DNA of 64,000 nucleotides from Methylobacterium mesophilicum (GCF_022179445.1 NZ_BPQU01000013.1:62001-126000); one strand, 5' to 3'. Shown: positions 8,795-18,039, counted from the stretch's first letter. Translations and numbers: made by a program. Notes: a model not told the origin generated them from the sequence alone.

Positions 8795-9946
8795 GTGCGC
8801 CTGATCCAGATCACCCACCACGACCTCGACGGCTACGGCGCCGCCACGGTCGCCGCCGCCTGCACGGCGGTCGAGCGCGTCGTCCACGTGCCCCGCTACA
8901 GCGATGTCGGCCCGGTCTTCGAGGACGAGACCAAACGCCTGGCCCGGGCGGGCGAGGGCGAGATCCTGCTCATGACCGACCTCGGCCTGGAGGAGCAGAC
9001 CATCGCGGGGCTGAAGAAGTTCGCAGCCATGAACCGCCGCCGCGAGGACGGCCGGAAGCACAGGCTCGTGGTCCTCGACCACCACGCCTCCTCGCTGGAC
9101 CAGCTGCGTCGCCAGGGACTGGAGCCCGCAGCCGATCCCGAGCGGCCGGGCCTCAACCGGATCGACCTCGGCGATCCGGACTGCACCCTGCTGATCGACG
9201 AAAACGTCTGCGCCACCCGGATGACCTTCGATCACCGGGCCCTGTTCGCGACCCACGAGCCCGCGACCGACCTCTCCGCCCTGGTGGCGGCGATCGACGC
9301 GGTGGACCTCTGGCGCAAGGACAGCCCGGCCTTCACGGGGGGCCTGGCGCTGGACGAGCTGTTCTGGGAGAGCGTGTCGAGCTTCGTGCCGGTCGGCCAT
9401 CCCTGGCATGAGGCCTTCATGTCCGGCCTGCTGCTGGCCGCCGCCGTCGCGCTGCGGGAGGGCGCGAGCCCGGCCGATCTGGAGCGGCGCGCCCTGGCGT
9501 TCCGCTCCGGGGTGACCGAGACCCTCCTGCGCGACGCACCCGACGACGACCGGGCGCTGACCACGCGCATGCGCCTCGCCCGGGCGCTCGCCCGCTCGGA
9601 CGCGCTGTTCCGCCCGCTGAAGGACGGCACGCTCCTGTCCTTCGCCCTGGATTCGGGCACGTTCCAGCGGGTCTCGGACCTGATCATGGATGCCGGCCGG
9701 GCCAAGCGCGTCGTCAACGTGCAGCGGATGGGCACCATGTCGTTCCGCTCCAACGACGGCACGGCCCTCGACGGCGCCCGCCTGTTCCGCGGCGGCGGCC
9801 ATCGCGATGCCGCCGGCGGCCGGCTCCAGAGCGGATCCGTCTTCTCGATGGCGGACGCCGTCGCGCAGGTCGAGCCGGTGCTGAACCCGGACAAGCCCCC
9901 GGATGCCGACAGCCCGTTCGCGGCGCTGAAGAACTGGAAGGGGTGA
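8795..9946 (+). CDS. DHH-family phosphoesterase
   Basis: A 383-residue protein with the DHH-superfamily layout: an N-terminal metal site THHDLDGYG, then MTDLGLEE, then LDHHAS (the DHH motif). The C-terminal DHHA1-like domain ends in FRGGGHRDAAGG, the GGGH substrate-binding motif. Relatives include oligoribonuclease NrnA, RecJ and cyclic-dinucleotide phosphodiesterases; without the RecJ core extensions this looks more NrnA/DHHA1-like. The start is a GTG at 8795 with only a weak ribosome site. It is not in an operon. Confidence 0.8.
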   Translation: MRLIQITHHDLDGYGAATVAAACTAVERVVHVPRYSDVGPVFEDETKRLARAGEGEILLMTDLGLEEQTIAGLKKFAAMNRRREDGRKHRLVVLDHHASSLDQLRRQGLEPAADPERPGLNRIDLGDPDCTLLIDENVCATRMTFDHRALFATHEPATDLSALVAAIDAVDLWRKDSPAFTGGLALDELFWESVSSFVPVGHPWHEAFMSGLLLAAAVALREGASPADLERRALAFRSGVTETLLRDAPDDDRALTTRMRLARALARSDALFRPLKDGTLLSFALDSGTFQRVSDLIMDAGRAKRVVNVQRMGTMSFRSNDGTALDGARLFRGGGHRDAAGGRLQSGSVFSMADAVAQVEPVLNPDKPPDADSPFAALKNWKG

Positions 9947-10012
9947 GGCGGGGCGGCGTTCAGCACCCGCTGGACTGTATGCGCATATCCCCGTCGTGAG
10001 AGCGGTTCCGCT

Positions 10013-10210
10013 TTACGCCGCGCGCGGGCGATCGAGTTCGCCCCCGGGAGCGACATGCTTGCTGGCATCCAGGATTTCGACGCCGACGATCCGCCCTTCG
10101 GAGTCCAGATCGACGATGAAGCCCGGGCGAAGCTCCTCACTCTCGACGACGCGCGCGTCGGCGAGACGGATGTAGAGGGCGTCGACTGTCGGATCGTACT
10201 CGGACGTCAT
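10013..10210 (-). CDS. DUF2283 family small protein (putative antitoxin-like partner)
   Basis: A 65-residue protein starting MTSEYDPTVDALYIRL, with GFIVDLDSEGRIVGVEIL; this is the compact DUF2283 pattern (YD...DALYI...IVDLDE.G.IVGIEIL). It lies directly downstream of, and overlaps by four bases (ATGA), a DUF4258 gene. That gene order recurs in bacteria and resembles a type II toxin-antitoxin module, with DUF2283 as the probable antitoxin. Function is inferred from family and arrangement only. Confidence 0.8.
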   Translation of the reverse strand: MTSEYDPTVDALYIRLADARVVESEELRPGFIVDLDSEGRIVGVEILDASKHVAPGGELDRPRAA

Positions 10211-10482
10211 CCGGTTTGTCTCCTCTTGCGGGTGCGGCCCCGATCAAGGAGAGCCGTCACAACCACGATCTCGTCGCCTTCCAAGGGTTCATATACCACG
10301 CGCATGATCCGCGCGTCGCGCTCCGGCACGGCAGCAAACACCCGAACCCGGCCAGGTCGAGCAGGATCGGGTTCGATCACCTCCGGCCTGCGGATCGTCC
10401 GCTCGACCCAAGCCGGCTCGATGTTGCGCATCCGCATGCGCTCAAGGACATGATCGCTCCATCTGATTCGGGGTGTGCTCAC
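10207..10482 (-). CDS. DUF4258 family small protein (putative toxin-like partner)
   Basis: A 91-residue basic protein: RIRWSDHVLERMRMRNIE matches the DUF4258 start (S.HA..RM..R.I), and IMRVVYEPLEGDEIVVVTAL is the C-terminal strand pair of that family. The start is a GTG at 10482. It overlaps the DUF2283 gene by four bases, so the two products are made together. DUF4258 proteins are small and compact, and are often suspected to be toxin-like or RNA-acting. No catalytic residue can be named here. Confidence 0.8.
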   Translation of the reverse strand: MSTPRIRWSDHVLERMRMRNIEPAWVERTIRRPEVIEPDPARPGRVRVFAAVPERDARIMRVVYEPLEGDEIVVVTALLDRGRTRKRRQTG

Positions 10483-10635
10483 GTCGGCATTCTGTTGTAG
10501 CGATTCAGCATTGCAAGGCGCCCCTGCGGGGCTCGGTATGGACGGCCGTTGCGTGATCGATGACGTTCCAGCGTAACCGAAGCCGGCCGGTCGATTCGGC
10601 CAAGTCGTTCACGGCCGCGAGGAACATCTTCTCCT

Positions 10636-11592
10636 ATGCACTCGGAACGCGCGCCCCTCGGCGTCCTGATCGCCGTGGCCGCCGCGCAGATCGACGTCTG
10701 GGGCAGCGTCAGTTTCACATCCATCGTCGCCACGCGGATCGCCACCGGCCATCCTGATGACCGAACTCGTGCGCGGGGGCGCTGGCCGGGCCGTTTGGGG
10801 CGCTGATACTCATGACCGGCCTGTCCAGCAGCCTGTTCTGGCCCACGACGGCGTTCCTGAGCGATCAGGTCGGTTGGCGGGGAACCTGCGCCCTCTACGG
10901 CGGTGCGATGTGGCTCGTTTGCGTGCCGCTCTACCGGTACGGCGTACCGCTCCAAGTTCTGGGGAACACCGCGCAGCCGCTGCAGGACGCGGCACCAATC
11001 GAGCCGGCGTCGGGTCGCGGGCTCCTCGGATTGATCGCCGGCGCCACCGCGCTCATCGCCTTTGTCGGCTTCGGCCTCAGCAACATCCCGGTCGAATGGC
11101 TGGTCGCCGAAGGTCTGAGCCGATCGGAGGCGATCGGCTACGGCGCGGCTCTCGGGGTGATCCAGATCGGCGCCCGGGCGGTGGATTTCCTCGGCGGCGG
11201 CCGTTGGGACGGACTGAGCACCGGCTTGATCGCGGCGCTCGCCGTCCTCGCAGCTCTATCGCTGCTGGCAGCCGCCGACGGCGGCCCCACCGCGGCCGGC
11301 GCGTTCGTTCATCCTGCTCTACGGCCTCGGGAGCGGTGCGCTCGCGGTGGCGCGGGTGACCATCCCGCTCGTGTTCTACGAGCGGGCGAGCTACGCCCAG
11401 GCTGCGTCGCGAATCGCATCGCCGCTCAACCTAGCTTCGGCCCTGTCGCCGCCGACCTTCGCGGCGGTACTGACCCGGTTCGGTGGATCCGCGGCTCTTC
11501 TGCTGGCTGCAGGATGCATGGCTGCGGCCACGCTCGCGCTGCTGGCTCTCAGGCGCAGACGACCACGCCGAGAGGTGGCCGTCACAGCCTGA
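10636..11592 (+). pseudogene. Decayed MFS transporter gene (internal deletion plus frameshift)
   Basis: Three pieces in different frames together resemble one MFS carrier. Frame 1 from ATG 10636 gives APLGVLIAVAAAQIDVWG (first helix). Frame 0 from about 10770 gives ALAGPFGALILMTGLSSSLF through to DQVGWRGTCALYGG and on to about 11300. Frame 1 from about 11305 gives FILLYGLGSGALAVARVTIP to the stop at 11592. Roughly 100 residues that normally separate the first two pieces are missing, and a second shift occurs near 11305. The 3' end overlaps the convergent lptB by 11 bases. This is a gene remnant, not a working transporter. Confidence 0.75.
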
Positions 11593-12442
11593 AATCCTCG
11601 CCGAGATACAGCCGCCGCGCGTCGGGGTTCGCCACGATCTCCTCCGGGGTCCCCTCCGTGAGGATGCGGCCGGAATGGGCGATGTAGGCGCGGTCGATCA
11701 GGCCCAGGGTCTCGCGGACGTTGTGGTCGGTGATCAGCACGCCGATGCCGCGCTGCTTGAGGTGCTTCACCAGATCCTGGATGTCGCCCACCGCGATCGG
11801 GTCGATGCCGGCAAACGGCTCGTCGAGCAGCATGAAGGTCGGCGACGAGGCGAGCGCCCGGGCGATCTCGCAGCGCCGCCGCTCGCCGCCCGATAGCGCG
11901 ATCGAGGGCGACTTGCGCAGCCGCGCGATATCGAACTCCTCGAGCAGGGAATCGAGCTTGCGCGCGCGGGCCTTGCGGTCGGGCTCGGCCACTTCGAGCA
12001 CCGCGCGGATGTTGTCCTCGACGGTCAGCCCGCGGAAGATCGAGGCTTCCTGCGGCAGGTAGCCGATGCCGAGCCGCGCCCGCTGGTACATGGGCAGGTG
12101 GGTGATCGGCAGGCCGTCCAGGGTGATATGGCCGCGATCGGCCACCACCAGCCCAGTGATCATGTAGAAGATCGTGGTCTTGCCGGCGCCGTTCGGCCCG
12201 AGCAGCCCGACCGCCTCGCCGGTGCGGACCGTCAGCCCGGCCTCGTGCACCACGGTGCGGGCGCCGTAGCTCTTGCGCAGGCCGCGGACGCTGAGGATGC
12301 CGGGGCCGCCCACTTCCGCGGCGGCGACTTCGTCGGCATCCGCGACGGGCGGGCTCGCGCGCCGGCCGAACAGACGGCCGAGCAGCGTAGGGCGGGCCGC
12401 CGCGTCCTGCGGCTCCGCCCGGAACGCGACCGCGCCGCTCAA
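11582..12442 (-). CDS. lptB: LPS export ABC transporter ATP-binding protein LptB
   Basis: About 286 residues. Walker A GPNGAGKTT, signature LSGGERRRCEIARALA, Walker B FMLLDEPFAGIDP and switch histidine in ITDHNVRETL are all present, and the whole matches LptB, the ATPase that drives lipopolysaccharide transport with LptFG. I place the start at TTG 12442, which overlaps the lptA stop (TTGA). This gives an extra N-terminal segment of about 50 residues before the canonical LSVRGLRKSYG; a GTG inside that segment is an alternative. It is third in lptC-lptA-lptB. The usual alphaproteobacterial neighbour rpoN is not downstream. Confidence 0.9.
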   Translation of the reverse strand: MSGAVAFRAEPQDAAARPTLLGRLFGRRASPPVADADEVAAAEVGGPGILSVRGLRKSYGARTVVHEAGLTVRTGEAVGLLGPNGAGKTTIFYMITGLVVADRGHITLDGLPITHLPMYQRARLGIGYLPQEASIFRGLTVEDNIRAVLEVAEPDRKARARKLDSLLEEFDIARLRKSPSIALSGGERRRCEIARALASSPTFMLLDEPFAGIDPIAVGDIQDLVKHLKQRGIGVLITDHNVRETLGLIDRAYIAHSGRILTEGTPEEIVANPDARRLYLGEDFRL

Positions 12443-13098
12443 TTGACCTGCGCCCGCGGCTTGACCGGCGGCTGCGCGCAGCCCTTCGCCTTGCCATCCT
12501 TGGCGTCGGCCTTCTCGCCGGGCACGAACAGGGCCGAGACGCGTCCGCCGGCCACCGGGTCCATGTTCGCGCGCCCGGTGCCCATGTCGTAGACCAGCCG
12601 CTGACCGCGGGTGACGTTCTGGCACTGGCTCAGTACGACGTTGCCGGTGAGCACGATGCGCTTGGCGTCCTGGTCGAACACCGCATGATCGCCGGTGGCG
12701 ACCTGATCCTTCTGGACCACCGTGACCGGGCCGGCGCAATCCACCTTCTGGATGCCGTTCTCGGCCGGATTTTTGGGTGCCGGGGCCTCGGAACCCGCAT
12801 CCGCCGCCTTCGCGTCGGCCTTGTCGGAGGAATCCTTGCCGCGCTTGTAGTAGACCGTCATGGTCGAGCAGCGGATCGTGCTCTCCCCCTGCACGGCCAC
12901 GACGTTGCCGACGAACACCGCCCGGTTCTCCCGGTCGAACACGTCGAGGCGGTCGGCGTCGATCTTGATCGGATCCTTGCCGCCGCCGCCGATATTGCCG
13001 AAGGGCGAGTCCTTCTTGGCCGGCTTCTCGGCCAGCGCGGGGCCGGCGAGTGCCAGGCAAGCGGCCAGGGCCGCGCAGAGGGTTGCGCGCGCGCTCAT
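12439..13098 (-). CDS. lptA: LPS transport periplasmic protein LptA
   Basis: A 219-residue periplasmic protein with a signal peptide (LCAALAACLALAGPALA, cleavage before EKP). It has an OstA/LptA core: IKIDADRLDVFDRENRAVF and GNVVAVQGESTIRC, then IVLTGNVVLSQCQNVTRG. LptA forms the periplasmic bridge that carries lipopolysaccharide to the outer membrane. A low-complexity Asp/Ala/Lys insertion around residues 90-110 is common in rhizobial homologues. It overlaps lptC upstream and lptB downstream by four bases each, so the three are coupled. Confidence 0.9.
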   Translation of the reverse strand: MSARATLCAALAACLALAGPALAEKPAKKDSPFGNIGGGGKDPIKIDADRLDVFDRENRAVFVGNVVAVQGESTIRCSTMTVYYKRGKDSSDKADAKAADAGSEAPAPKNPAENGIQKVDCAGPVTVVQKDQVATGDHAVFDQDAKRIVLTGNVVLSQCQNVTRGQRLVYDMGTGRANMDPVAGGRVSALFVPGEKADAKDGKAKGCAQPPVKPRAQVN

Positions 13099-13814
13099 CG
13101 GCCGGTTTCCGCGGGCTCGGCGTTCGAGGTCAGGATGCGCGAGGGCGCCTTGTCGGCCGGGTCGTCGTTCACGATCACGACGTGGACGCTCCCGACGAAC
13201 GAGATGCGCTTGCCGTTCTCGACCACGTCGAGGGCATTGGCGTTCACGGTGGCGCGCGGGGTCGAGACGGTGACCGGCTCCTGGGAGCTCACCGCGCCGG
13301 TCTTGAACACCACCGCGGCCGAGCGCAGGCGGGCTTCCTCGCCCCGGTCGGTCCAGATGCGGATGTCGTCCTTGAGATCGAGCGCCTCGCGGGCGGTGTC
13401 GAACAGGCCGGAGGCCGCCGAGAGCCGGGCGACCCCGCCCTGGTCGTCGGTGGCGAGGTGGCCGCGCATCCGCTCCAGTTCGATCAGGCTCGGCTTGCGC
13501 ACGTCCTGCAGGGCGGCATCGGCCGTCACCTCGTACCCGCGGTTGCCCTGGCGGAAGCCCGCGAGCCGGGGATTCTCCATGCGGACCTTGGAGCCGGCCA
13601 CCGTCACGGGGCCGACCGAGACCCCCGGCAGGCTCGTCCCGAACGGATTGAACAGGTAGGCGAGCAACAGCGCCACCGAGCCACCCGCCGCAACCGGGAT
13701 GAGACGGCGCATCGTGCGCACGCGGCCGCTGTGGCGGTACGCCCGGGCGTGAGCCCGCGTGCGTGCCGCCGCGACCGCCTGTCCGTTGCCGGCTTGAGCC
13801 TCGACCGGGTTCAT
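13095..13814 (-). CDS. lptC: LPS export periplasmic anchor protein LptC
   Basis: A 239-residue bitopic protein: a basic N-terminus, one membrane helix near residues 45-65 (LIPVAAGGSVALLLAYLF), then a periplasmic beta-jellyroll with YEVTADAALQDVRKPSLIEL and repeated strand pairs as in LptC. It hands lipopolysaccharide from LptFG to LptA. I use ATG 13814; an upstream in-frame start at 13907 would add 31 low-quality residues. First gene of lptCAB. Confidence 0.85.
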   Translation of the reverse strand: MNPVEAQAGNGQAVAAARTRAHARAYRHSGRVRTMRRLIPVAAGGSVALLLAYLFNPFGTSLPGVSVGPVTVAGSKVRMENPRLAGFRQGNRGYEVTADAALQDVRKPSLIELERMRGHLATDDQGGVARLSAASGLFDTAREALDLKDDIRIWTDRGEEARLRSAAVVFKTGAVSSQEPVTVSTPRATVNANALDVVENGKRISFVGSVHVVIVNDDPADKAPSRILTSNAEPAETGR

Positions 13815-14115
13815 GCAGCGTCCGTGAGGCGCGCAGGCCGCGCGCGAGTGAGGAATCGGCTCAGACGCCTGCGGCCCCCACCGCGCCCGCGCCTCCGGTC
13901 GGGACATGGTCCCGACCAGTGGCGAAGTTATGGCTCGCCCGTTTCGGAATGATCAACCGAACTTAGAAACTTTCGACGCCGATGTGCGTGAGCACACACG
14001 CATAGTCGCCAGCATCGGGCCCGCGAAGAGCTCGGCCTTGCAGCCAGCGCCGACGTCGCGTCGCAGCCGGCCCCGAACGATTCGGGACCGGCTGCGACGC
14101 GTCGGCGCCGGAACG
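13815..14115. other. Intergenic region between htpG 3' end and lptC 5' end
   Basis: No gene is seen. It holds the long inverted repeat at 14047-14109 just past the htpG stop and a smaller hairpin near 13985-14002 (TGCGTG and CACGCA arms). The lptCAB promoter should lie here on the minus strand, but I cannot identify a convincing -35/-10 pair. Confidence 0.5.
14047..14109 (-). terminator. Long G+C hairpin downstream of htpG, no U tract
   Basis: The arms GCGCCGACG...CGTCGCAGCCGG and CCGGCTGCGACGCG...CGTCGGCGC pair over more than 25 bases, with one three-base bulge, one mismatch and a small loop. It begins about seven bases after the htpG stop. No T-run follows on the transcribed strand, so it may protect the mRNA 3' end or aid factor-dependent termination rather than act as a classical intrinsic terminator. 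Confidence 0.5.
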
Positions 14116-15954
14116 TCAGCGCGAAGCACTCCGAGCCGCGGCCAACGCCGCCGCGACGGTGCGGGCGAAGGCGGCCGGATCACGGGGGCTGTCGCCGTCC
14201 TGGATCCGGGCGAGGTCGAGCAACGTGCCGGCTTCCTGGGAGATCTCCGATTCGGGTGCGGTCGCCAGGGCCCGGATCAGCGGATGGCGCGGGTTGATCT
14301 CCAGCACCGGCTGCCCGGCACCGCCGCGGCCGGCGCGGCGCATCAGCCGCTGCATCTGCAGGTCGGGGCCGGCGGTACCGGCCGAGAGCACCACGGCCGA
14401 ATCGACCAGCCGGTCGGTGGTGCGCACGTCCGAGACCTCACCGGCCAGCGCCGCCTTCACAGCCGCCACGAAGGCGTCGATGCCTTCCGGCGTCTCCGGC
14501 TGGTCACCCTCGGGTGCGAACTTCGACAGGTCGAGGCCGCCCTTGGTGATCGACTTGAGCGGCTTCTCCTCGAAGTTGCCGAGTTGGTCCGGCCAGAAGG
14601 CATCGACGTGGTCGGAGAGCAGCAGCACCTCCAGGCCCCGGGCCCTGAAGCCTTCGAGCTGCGGGGACGATTTCAGCGCCTCCGCGTCGTCGGCCACGAG
14701 ATAGTAGATCGCGTCCTGGCCGTCCTTCATGCGGGCCACGTAGTCCGGCAGCGAGGTCCAGCCGTCCACGGCAGAGGAGCGGAAGCGCAGCAGGGGCGCG
14801 ATCTCGCCCCGGCGCTCGAAATCCTCGTAGATGCCCTCCTTGAGCACCGCGCCGAAGTTCTCCCAGAAGGTCTGGTAGCTCTCGGCATCCTTGGCGCGGG
14901 TGGTCAGCTCGGACACGACGCGGCCGGTGACGGCCCGGCGGATCCGGGCGAGCGCCGGGGTCGATTGCAGCATCTCGCGGGAGACGTTGAGCGGAAGATC
15001 CTCGGTGTCGACGACGCCCTGGACGAAGCGCAGCCACGACGGCAGCAACTCGGCCTCGTCGGTGATGAACATCCGGCGGACGTGGAGGCGGACCTTGCTC
15101 TGCCGGTCGTTCTCCAGCGCCTGGAACGGCTTCGCGCCGGGCACGAACAGCAGCGCGGAGAATTCCAGCTGGCCCTCGGCGCGCCAGTGCAGGGTCGCCC
15201 ACGGCTTGTCGAAGTTCATCCCGAGGGCGTGGTAGAACTCATCGTACTGCTCCTCGCTCACCTCGGATTTCGACTTGCGCCAGAGCGCGGTGCCCTGGTT
15301 GGCCGATTCGTCCTTGCCGTCCCGCGCGATGGCGATCGGCACGGTGATGAAGTCGGCCCATTTCCGCACGAGGTGATCGAGGCGGTAGGGTTCGAGGTAC
15401 TCGTCGGCGTCCGCCTTGAGGTGCAGTACGATGTCGGTGCCGGGCTCAGGCCGGGTCGCGGGCTCCAGGGTGTAGCTGCCCTGGCCCTCCGACGCCCAAG
15501 TCCAGGCCTCGTCGCTGCCGGCGCGGCGCGACGTGACCGTGACCCGGTCAGCGACCATGAAGGCCGAGTAGAAGCCGACGCCAAACTGGCCGATCAGGCT
15601 CGGACGATCCTCGGCCTTGGCCGCATCCAGCGTCTGCGAGAAGGCCCGCGTCCCGGAGCGGGCGATGGTGCCGAGGTTGGACGCCAGATCCTCCTTGGTC
15701 ATGCCGATGCCGGCATCCGAGACGGTCAGCGTGCGCGCCTCCTTGTCGGGTACGATCCGGACCTTGGCGTCCGGCGGCAGCGCGCTCGCCGCCGAGGTCA
15801 GCGCCTCGAACCGGCGCCGGTCCATGGCGTCGGCGGCGTTGGCGACGAGTTCGCGCAGGAAAATCTCGCGGTCGGAATAGAGCGCGTGCACGACGAGGTC
15901 GAGGAGCCGACCCACCTCCGCCCCGAACTCGTGCCGCTCAATCGTCTCGCTCAC
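14116..15954 (-). CDS. htpG: Molecular chaperone HtpG (Hsp90)
   Basis: 612 residues, close to E. coli HtpG (624). The N-terminal ATPase has [31 protein letters not shown] and [17 protein letters not shown], the three ATP-lid motifs of the GHKL fold. The middle domain carries [20 protein letters not shown], a very conserved Hsp90 sequence. It is a cytosolic ATP-dependent chaperone. The start is GTG 15954, with GGAGG upstream. That ribosome site is partly covered by a short hairpin, and a TTGAAA-type promoter lies about 60 bases upstream. Confidence 0.97.
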   Translation of the reverse strand: MSETIERHEFGAEVGRLLDLVVHALYSDREIFLRELVANAADAMDRRRFEALTSAASALPPDAKVRIVPDKEARTLTVSDAGIGMTKEDLASNLGTIARSGTRAFSQTLDAAKAEDRPSLIGQFGVGFYSAFMVADRVTVTSRRAGSDEAWTWASEGQGSYTLEPATRPEPGTDIVLHLKADADEYLEPYRLDHLVRKWADFITVPIAIARDGKDESANQGTALWRKSKSEVSEEQYDEFYHALGMNFDKPWATLHWRAEGQLEFSALLFVPGAKPFQALENDRQSKVRLHVRRMFITDEAELLPSWLRFVQGVVDTEDLPLNVSREMLQSTPALARIRRAVTGRVVSELTTRAKDAESYQTFWENFGAVLKEGIYEDFERRGEIAPLLRFRSSAVDGWTSLPDYVARMKDGQDAIYYLVADDAEALKSSPQLEGFRARGLEVLLLSDHVDAFWPDQLGNFEEKPLKSITKGGLDLSKFAPEGDQPETPEGIDAFVAAVKAALAGEVSDVRTTDRLVDSAVVLSAGTAGPDLQMQRLMRRAGRGGAGQPVLEINPRHPLIRALATAPESEISQEAGTLLDLARIQDGDSPRDPAAFARTVAAALAAARSASR

Positions 15955-15965
15955 GGGTAATGCCT

Positions 15966-15985
15966 CCGCATAGGGGAAAATGCGG
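15966..15985 (-). promoter_or_regulatory. Hairpin overlapping the htpG Shine-Dalgarno sequence
   Basis: CCGCAT and ATGCGG form a six-base stem with an eight-base loop. The 3' arm on the mRNA runs into the GCGGAGG ribosome site, so part of the site is paired. In a heat-shock gene this could act as a temperature-sensitive switch. The stem is short and sits near the predicted 5' end, so this remains tentative. Confidence 0.35.
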
Positions 15986-15989
15986 TGGC

Positions 15990-16018
15990 GATATGCCCGC
16001 CCGCCCGGCCGTTTTCAA
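15990..16018 (-). promoter_or_regulatory. Candidate htpG promoter (heat-shock-like -35)
   Basis: On the minus strand TTGAAA (16018-16013) and CATATC (15995-15990) are separated by 17 bases. TTGAAA is the core of the RpoH -35 element in alphaproteobacteria, and CATATC is an acceptable -10. Transcription would start near 15983. Confidence 0.4.
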
Positions 16019-16053
16019 TGAGGCGGCGACGGGATCGGCGGGACGTGAGCGGC

Positions 16054-18039
16054 TCAGATCTCGATTTCTGTTCCAACCTCCACGATCTGCCGGGTCGGCA
16101 AGCAGAAATGGGCGCCGGTGCGCTCGGCGTTGCGCTTCAGGAAGGCGAACAGCCCCTGGCGCCATAAGGCCATGCCGGGTTTCTTCGACGGGATGACCAC
16201 CTCGTGGCCGACGAAGTAGGTCAGATCCTCCAGGTATTCCGGCGGGAGCAGCCCGCTCCTCACGGCGCATTGTAGGCCTTCGGGAATCGAGGCGGTCTGC
16301 ATGAAGCCGTAGCGCAGCACGACGCGCTCCATCCCGGGGGTGTATTTCGAGATCGCCTTGCGGATACCTTGAGCGACCAGGGTAACCTGCGCCCGCTCCT
16401 CAGCGGGGATCACCGGCGCCTCCTCGTAGATCACGGTGATCAGCAGGATGCGCTCATGCAGGCATCGGCTGCGCTCGACCAGCCGGCCCAGGGCCATGGG
16501 AATGCCCTCGGTGGCTGCGGTGAGGAAGGCTGCGGTTCCAGGCAGCGTCACCGGCGGGTGCGAGGCGAGGCGGGCCAAGAACGTCGCCTCGGGCTGGCGC
16601 ATGGTCTCGCGCACCGCCTCGAGGACGTGGTTGCCCTTCATCCAGGTCAGCATCAGGAACGCGACCGCCGCGGCCAGCACCAGGGGAAACCAGCCGCCCT
16701 CGAACAGCTTCACGCTGTTGGCGGCGAAGAACAGAGCGTCGATGGCGAGGAAAAAACCGTTGACCGCCACGACCAGGATCGGGTTGTAGCCCCAACGGAG
16801 CGCGATCAGCGCGGCGAGCAGGGTGGTGATGCCCATCAGCGCCGAGACCGCGATCCCGTAGGCGCCGGCCAGCGCGTCGGAGGAGCCGAACACCACCACG
16901 GCAGTGAGGGTCCCCGCGGCGAGCAGCCAGTTCACCGCCGGCACGTAGATCTGGCCGCGCTCGTCCTGGTCGGTATGGACCACCCGCATCATTGGCATGA
17001 AGCCGAGCTGGATCGATTGCTGGGTCAGCGAATACACCCCCGAGATCACAGCCTGCGAGGCGATGACGGTGGCCATCGTGGCCAGCGCCACCAGCGGGTA
17101 ATGCGCCCAGTCGGGGGCCAGCAGGTAGAACGGGTTCTCGATTGCGCCCGGGTCGGCGATCAGCAGGGCGCCCTGGCCGCAATAGTGGATCAGCAGGGCC
17201 GGCAGCACGAGGCCGAACCAAGCCGCGCGAATCGCCGGGGCGCCGAAATGGCCGAGATCGGCGTACATCGCCTCGCCGCCGGTAACCGCCAGGAAGGCCG
17301 CGCCCAGCATCATGAAACTCACGTGCCAGCCGGCATGGGCCAGGAAGTCTACGGCCCGCCACGGATTGACCGCCCCCAGGATCTCCGGCGCCCGCAGGAT
17401 GCTGGGGATCGCCAGGAGGACCAGTACCGTGAACCAGACGAGCATCACTGGACCGAACACCCGGCCGATCACCGCCACGCCCTTGTGCTGGACGGCGAAC
17501 AGCGCGACCAGGATCACCAGGGTGATCGGCACCACGAACGGTGTCAGCACCGGCGCGTCGACCTTCAGCCCCTCGATGGCCGAGAGCACCGAGATCGCCG
17601 GAGTGATCGCACCGTCTCCGTAGAGCAAAGCCGCGCCGACGAGGCCGACCACCAGGAGCACGGCCTTCCACGTGCCGGGCTGCGCCTGCCGGGCGCCCAG
17701 CAGCGCCAGCATGGCGACGATGCCGCCCTCGCCCCGATTGTCCGCGCGCAGGATCAGCACCGCGTATTTCAGCGACACGATCAGGATCAGCGACCACAGG
17801 ATCAGCGACACGGCCCCGAGCGCCGCGGCCGGCACCGCGGCGCCCCCGGCGGTGGCCGCCTTCACGGCCTCCTTGAAGGCGTAGAGCGGGCTGGTGCCGA
17901 TATCCCCATAGACGACGCCGAGCGCCCCCATCATCAGCGCGGGCCCGGGCCCATGCCGAACGGCACCCGGCTTTCGCGCCACCGGCGCGGCAGGCAGAGG
18001 GACCGCAGGACCAGCCGCGGGACTGAAGGCTTGGCGCAC
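16054..18039 (-). CDS. kup: KUP system potassium uptake protein
   Basis: A 661-residue membrane protein. After a Pro/Ala-rich start it has MGALGVVYGDIGTSPLYAF, the diagnostic first helix of KUP/HAK transporters. About 12 hydrophobic helices follow, then a C-terminal cytosolic domain with VVLRYGFMQTASIPEGL. KUP proteins import K+ with H+. The C-terminus is of normal length. It is a single gene, separated from htpG by about 100 bases. Confidence 0.95.
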   Translation of the reverse strand: MRQAFSPAAGPAVPLPAAPVARKPGAVRHGPGPALMMGALGVVYGDIGTSPLYAFKEAVKAATAGGAAVPAAALGAVSLILWSLILIVSLKYAVLILRADNRGEGGIVAMLALLGARQAQPGTWKAVLLVVGLVGAALLYGDGAITPAISVLSAIEGLKVDAPVLTPFVVPITLVILVALFAVQHKGVAVIGRVFGPVMLVWFTVLVLLAIPSILRAPEILGAVNPWRAVDFLAHAGWHVSFMMLGAAFLAVTGGEAMYADLGHFGAPAIRAAWFGLVLPALLIHYCGQGALLIADPGAIENPFYLLAPDWAHYPLVALATMATVIASQAVISGVYSLTQQSIQLGFMPMMRVVHTDQDERGQIYVPAVNWLLAAGTLTAVVVFGSSDALAGAYGIAVSALMGITTLLAALIALRWGYNPILVVAVNGFFLAIDALFFAANSVKLFEGGWFPLVLAAAVAFLMLTWMKGNHVLEAVRETMRQPEATFLARLASHPPVTLPGTAAFLTAATEGIPMALGRLVERSRCLHERILLITVIYEEAPVIPAEERAQVTLVAQGIRKAISKYTPGMERVVLRYGFMQTASIPEGLQCAVRSGLLPPEYLEDLTYFVGHEVVIPSKKPGMALWRQGLFAFLKRNAERTGAHFCLPTRQIVEVGTEIEI

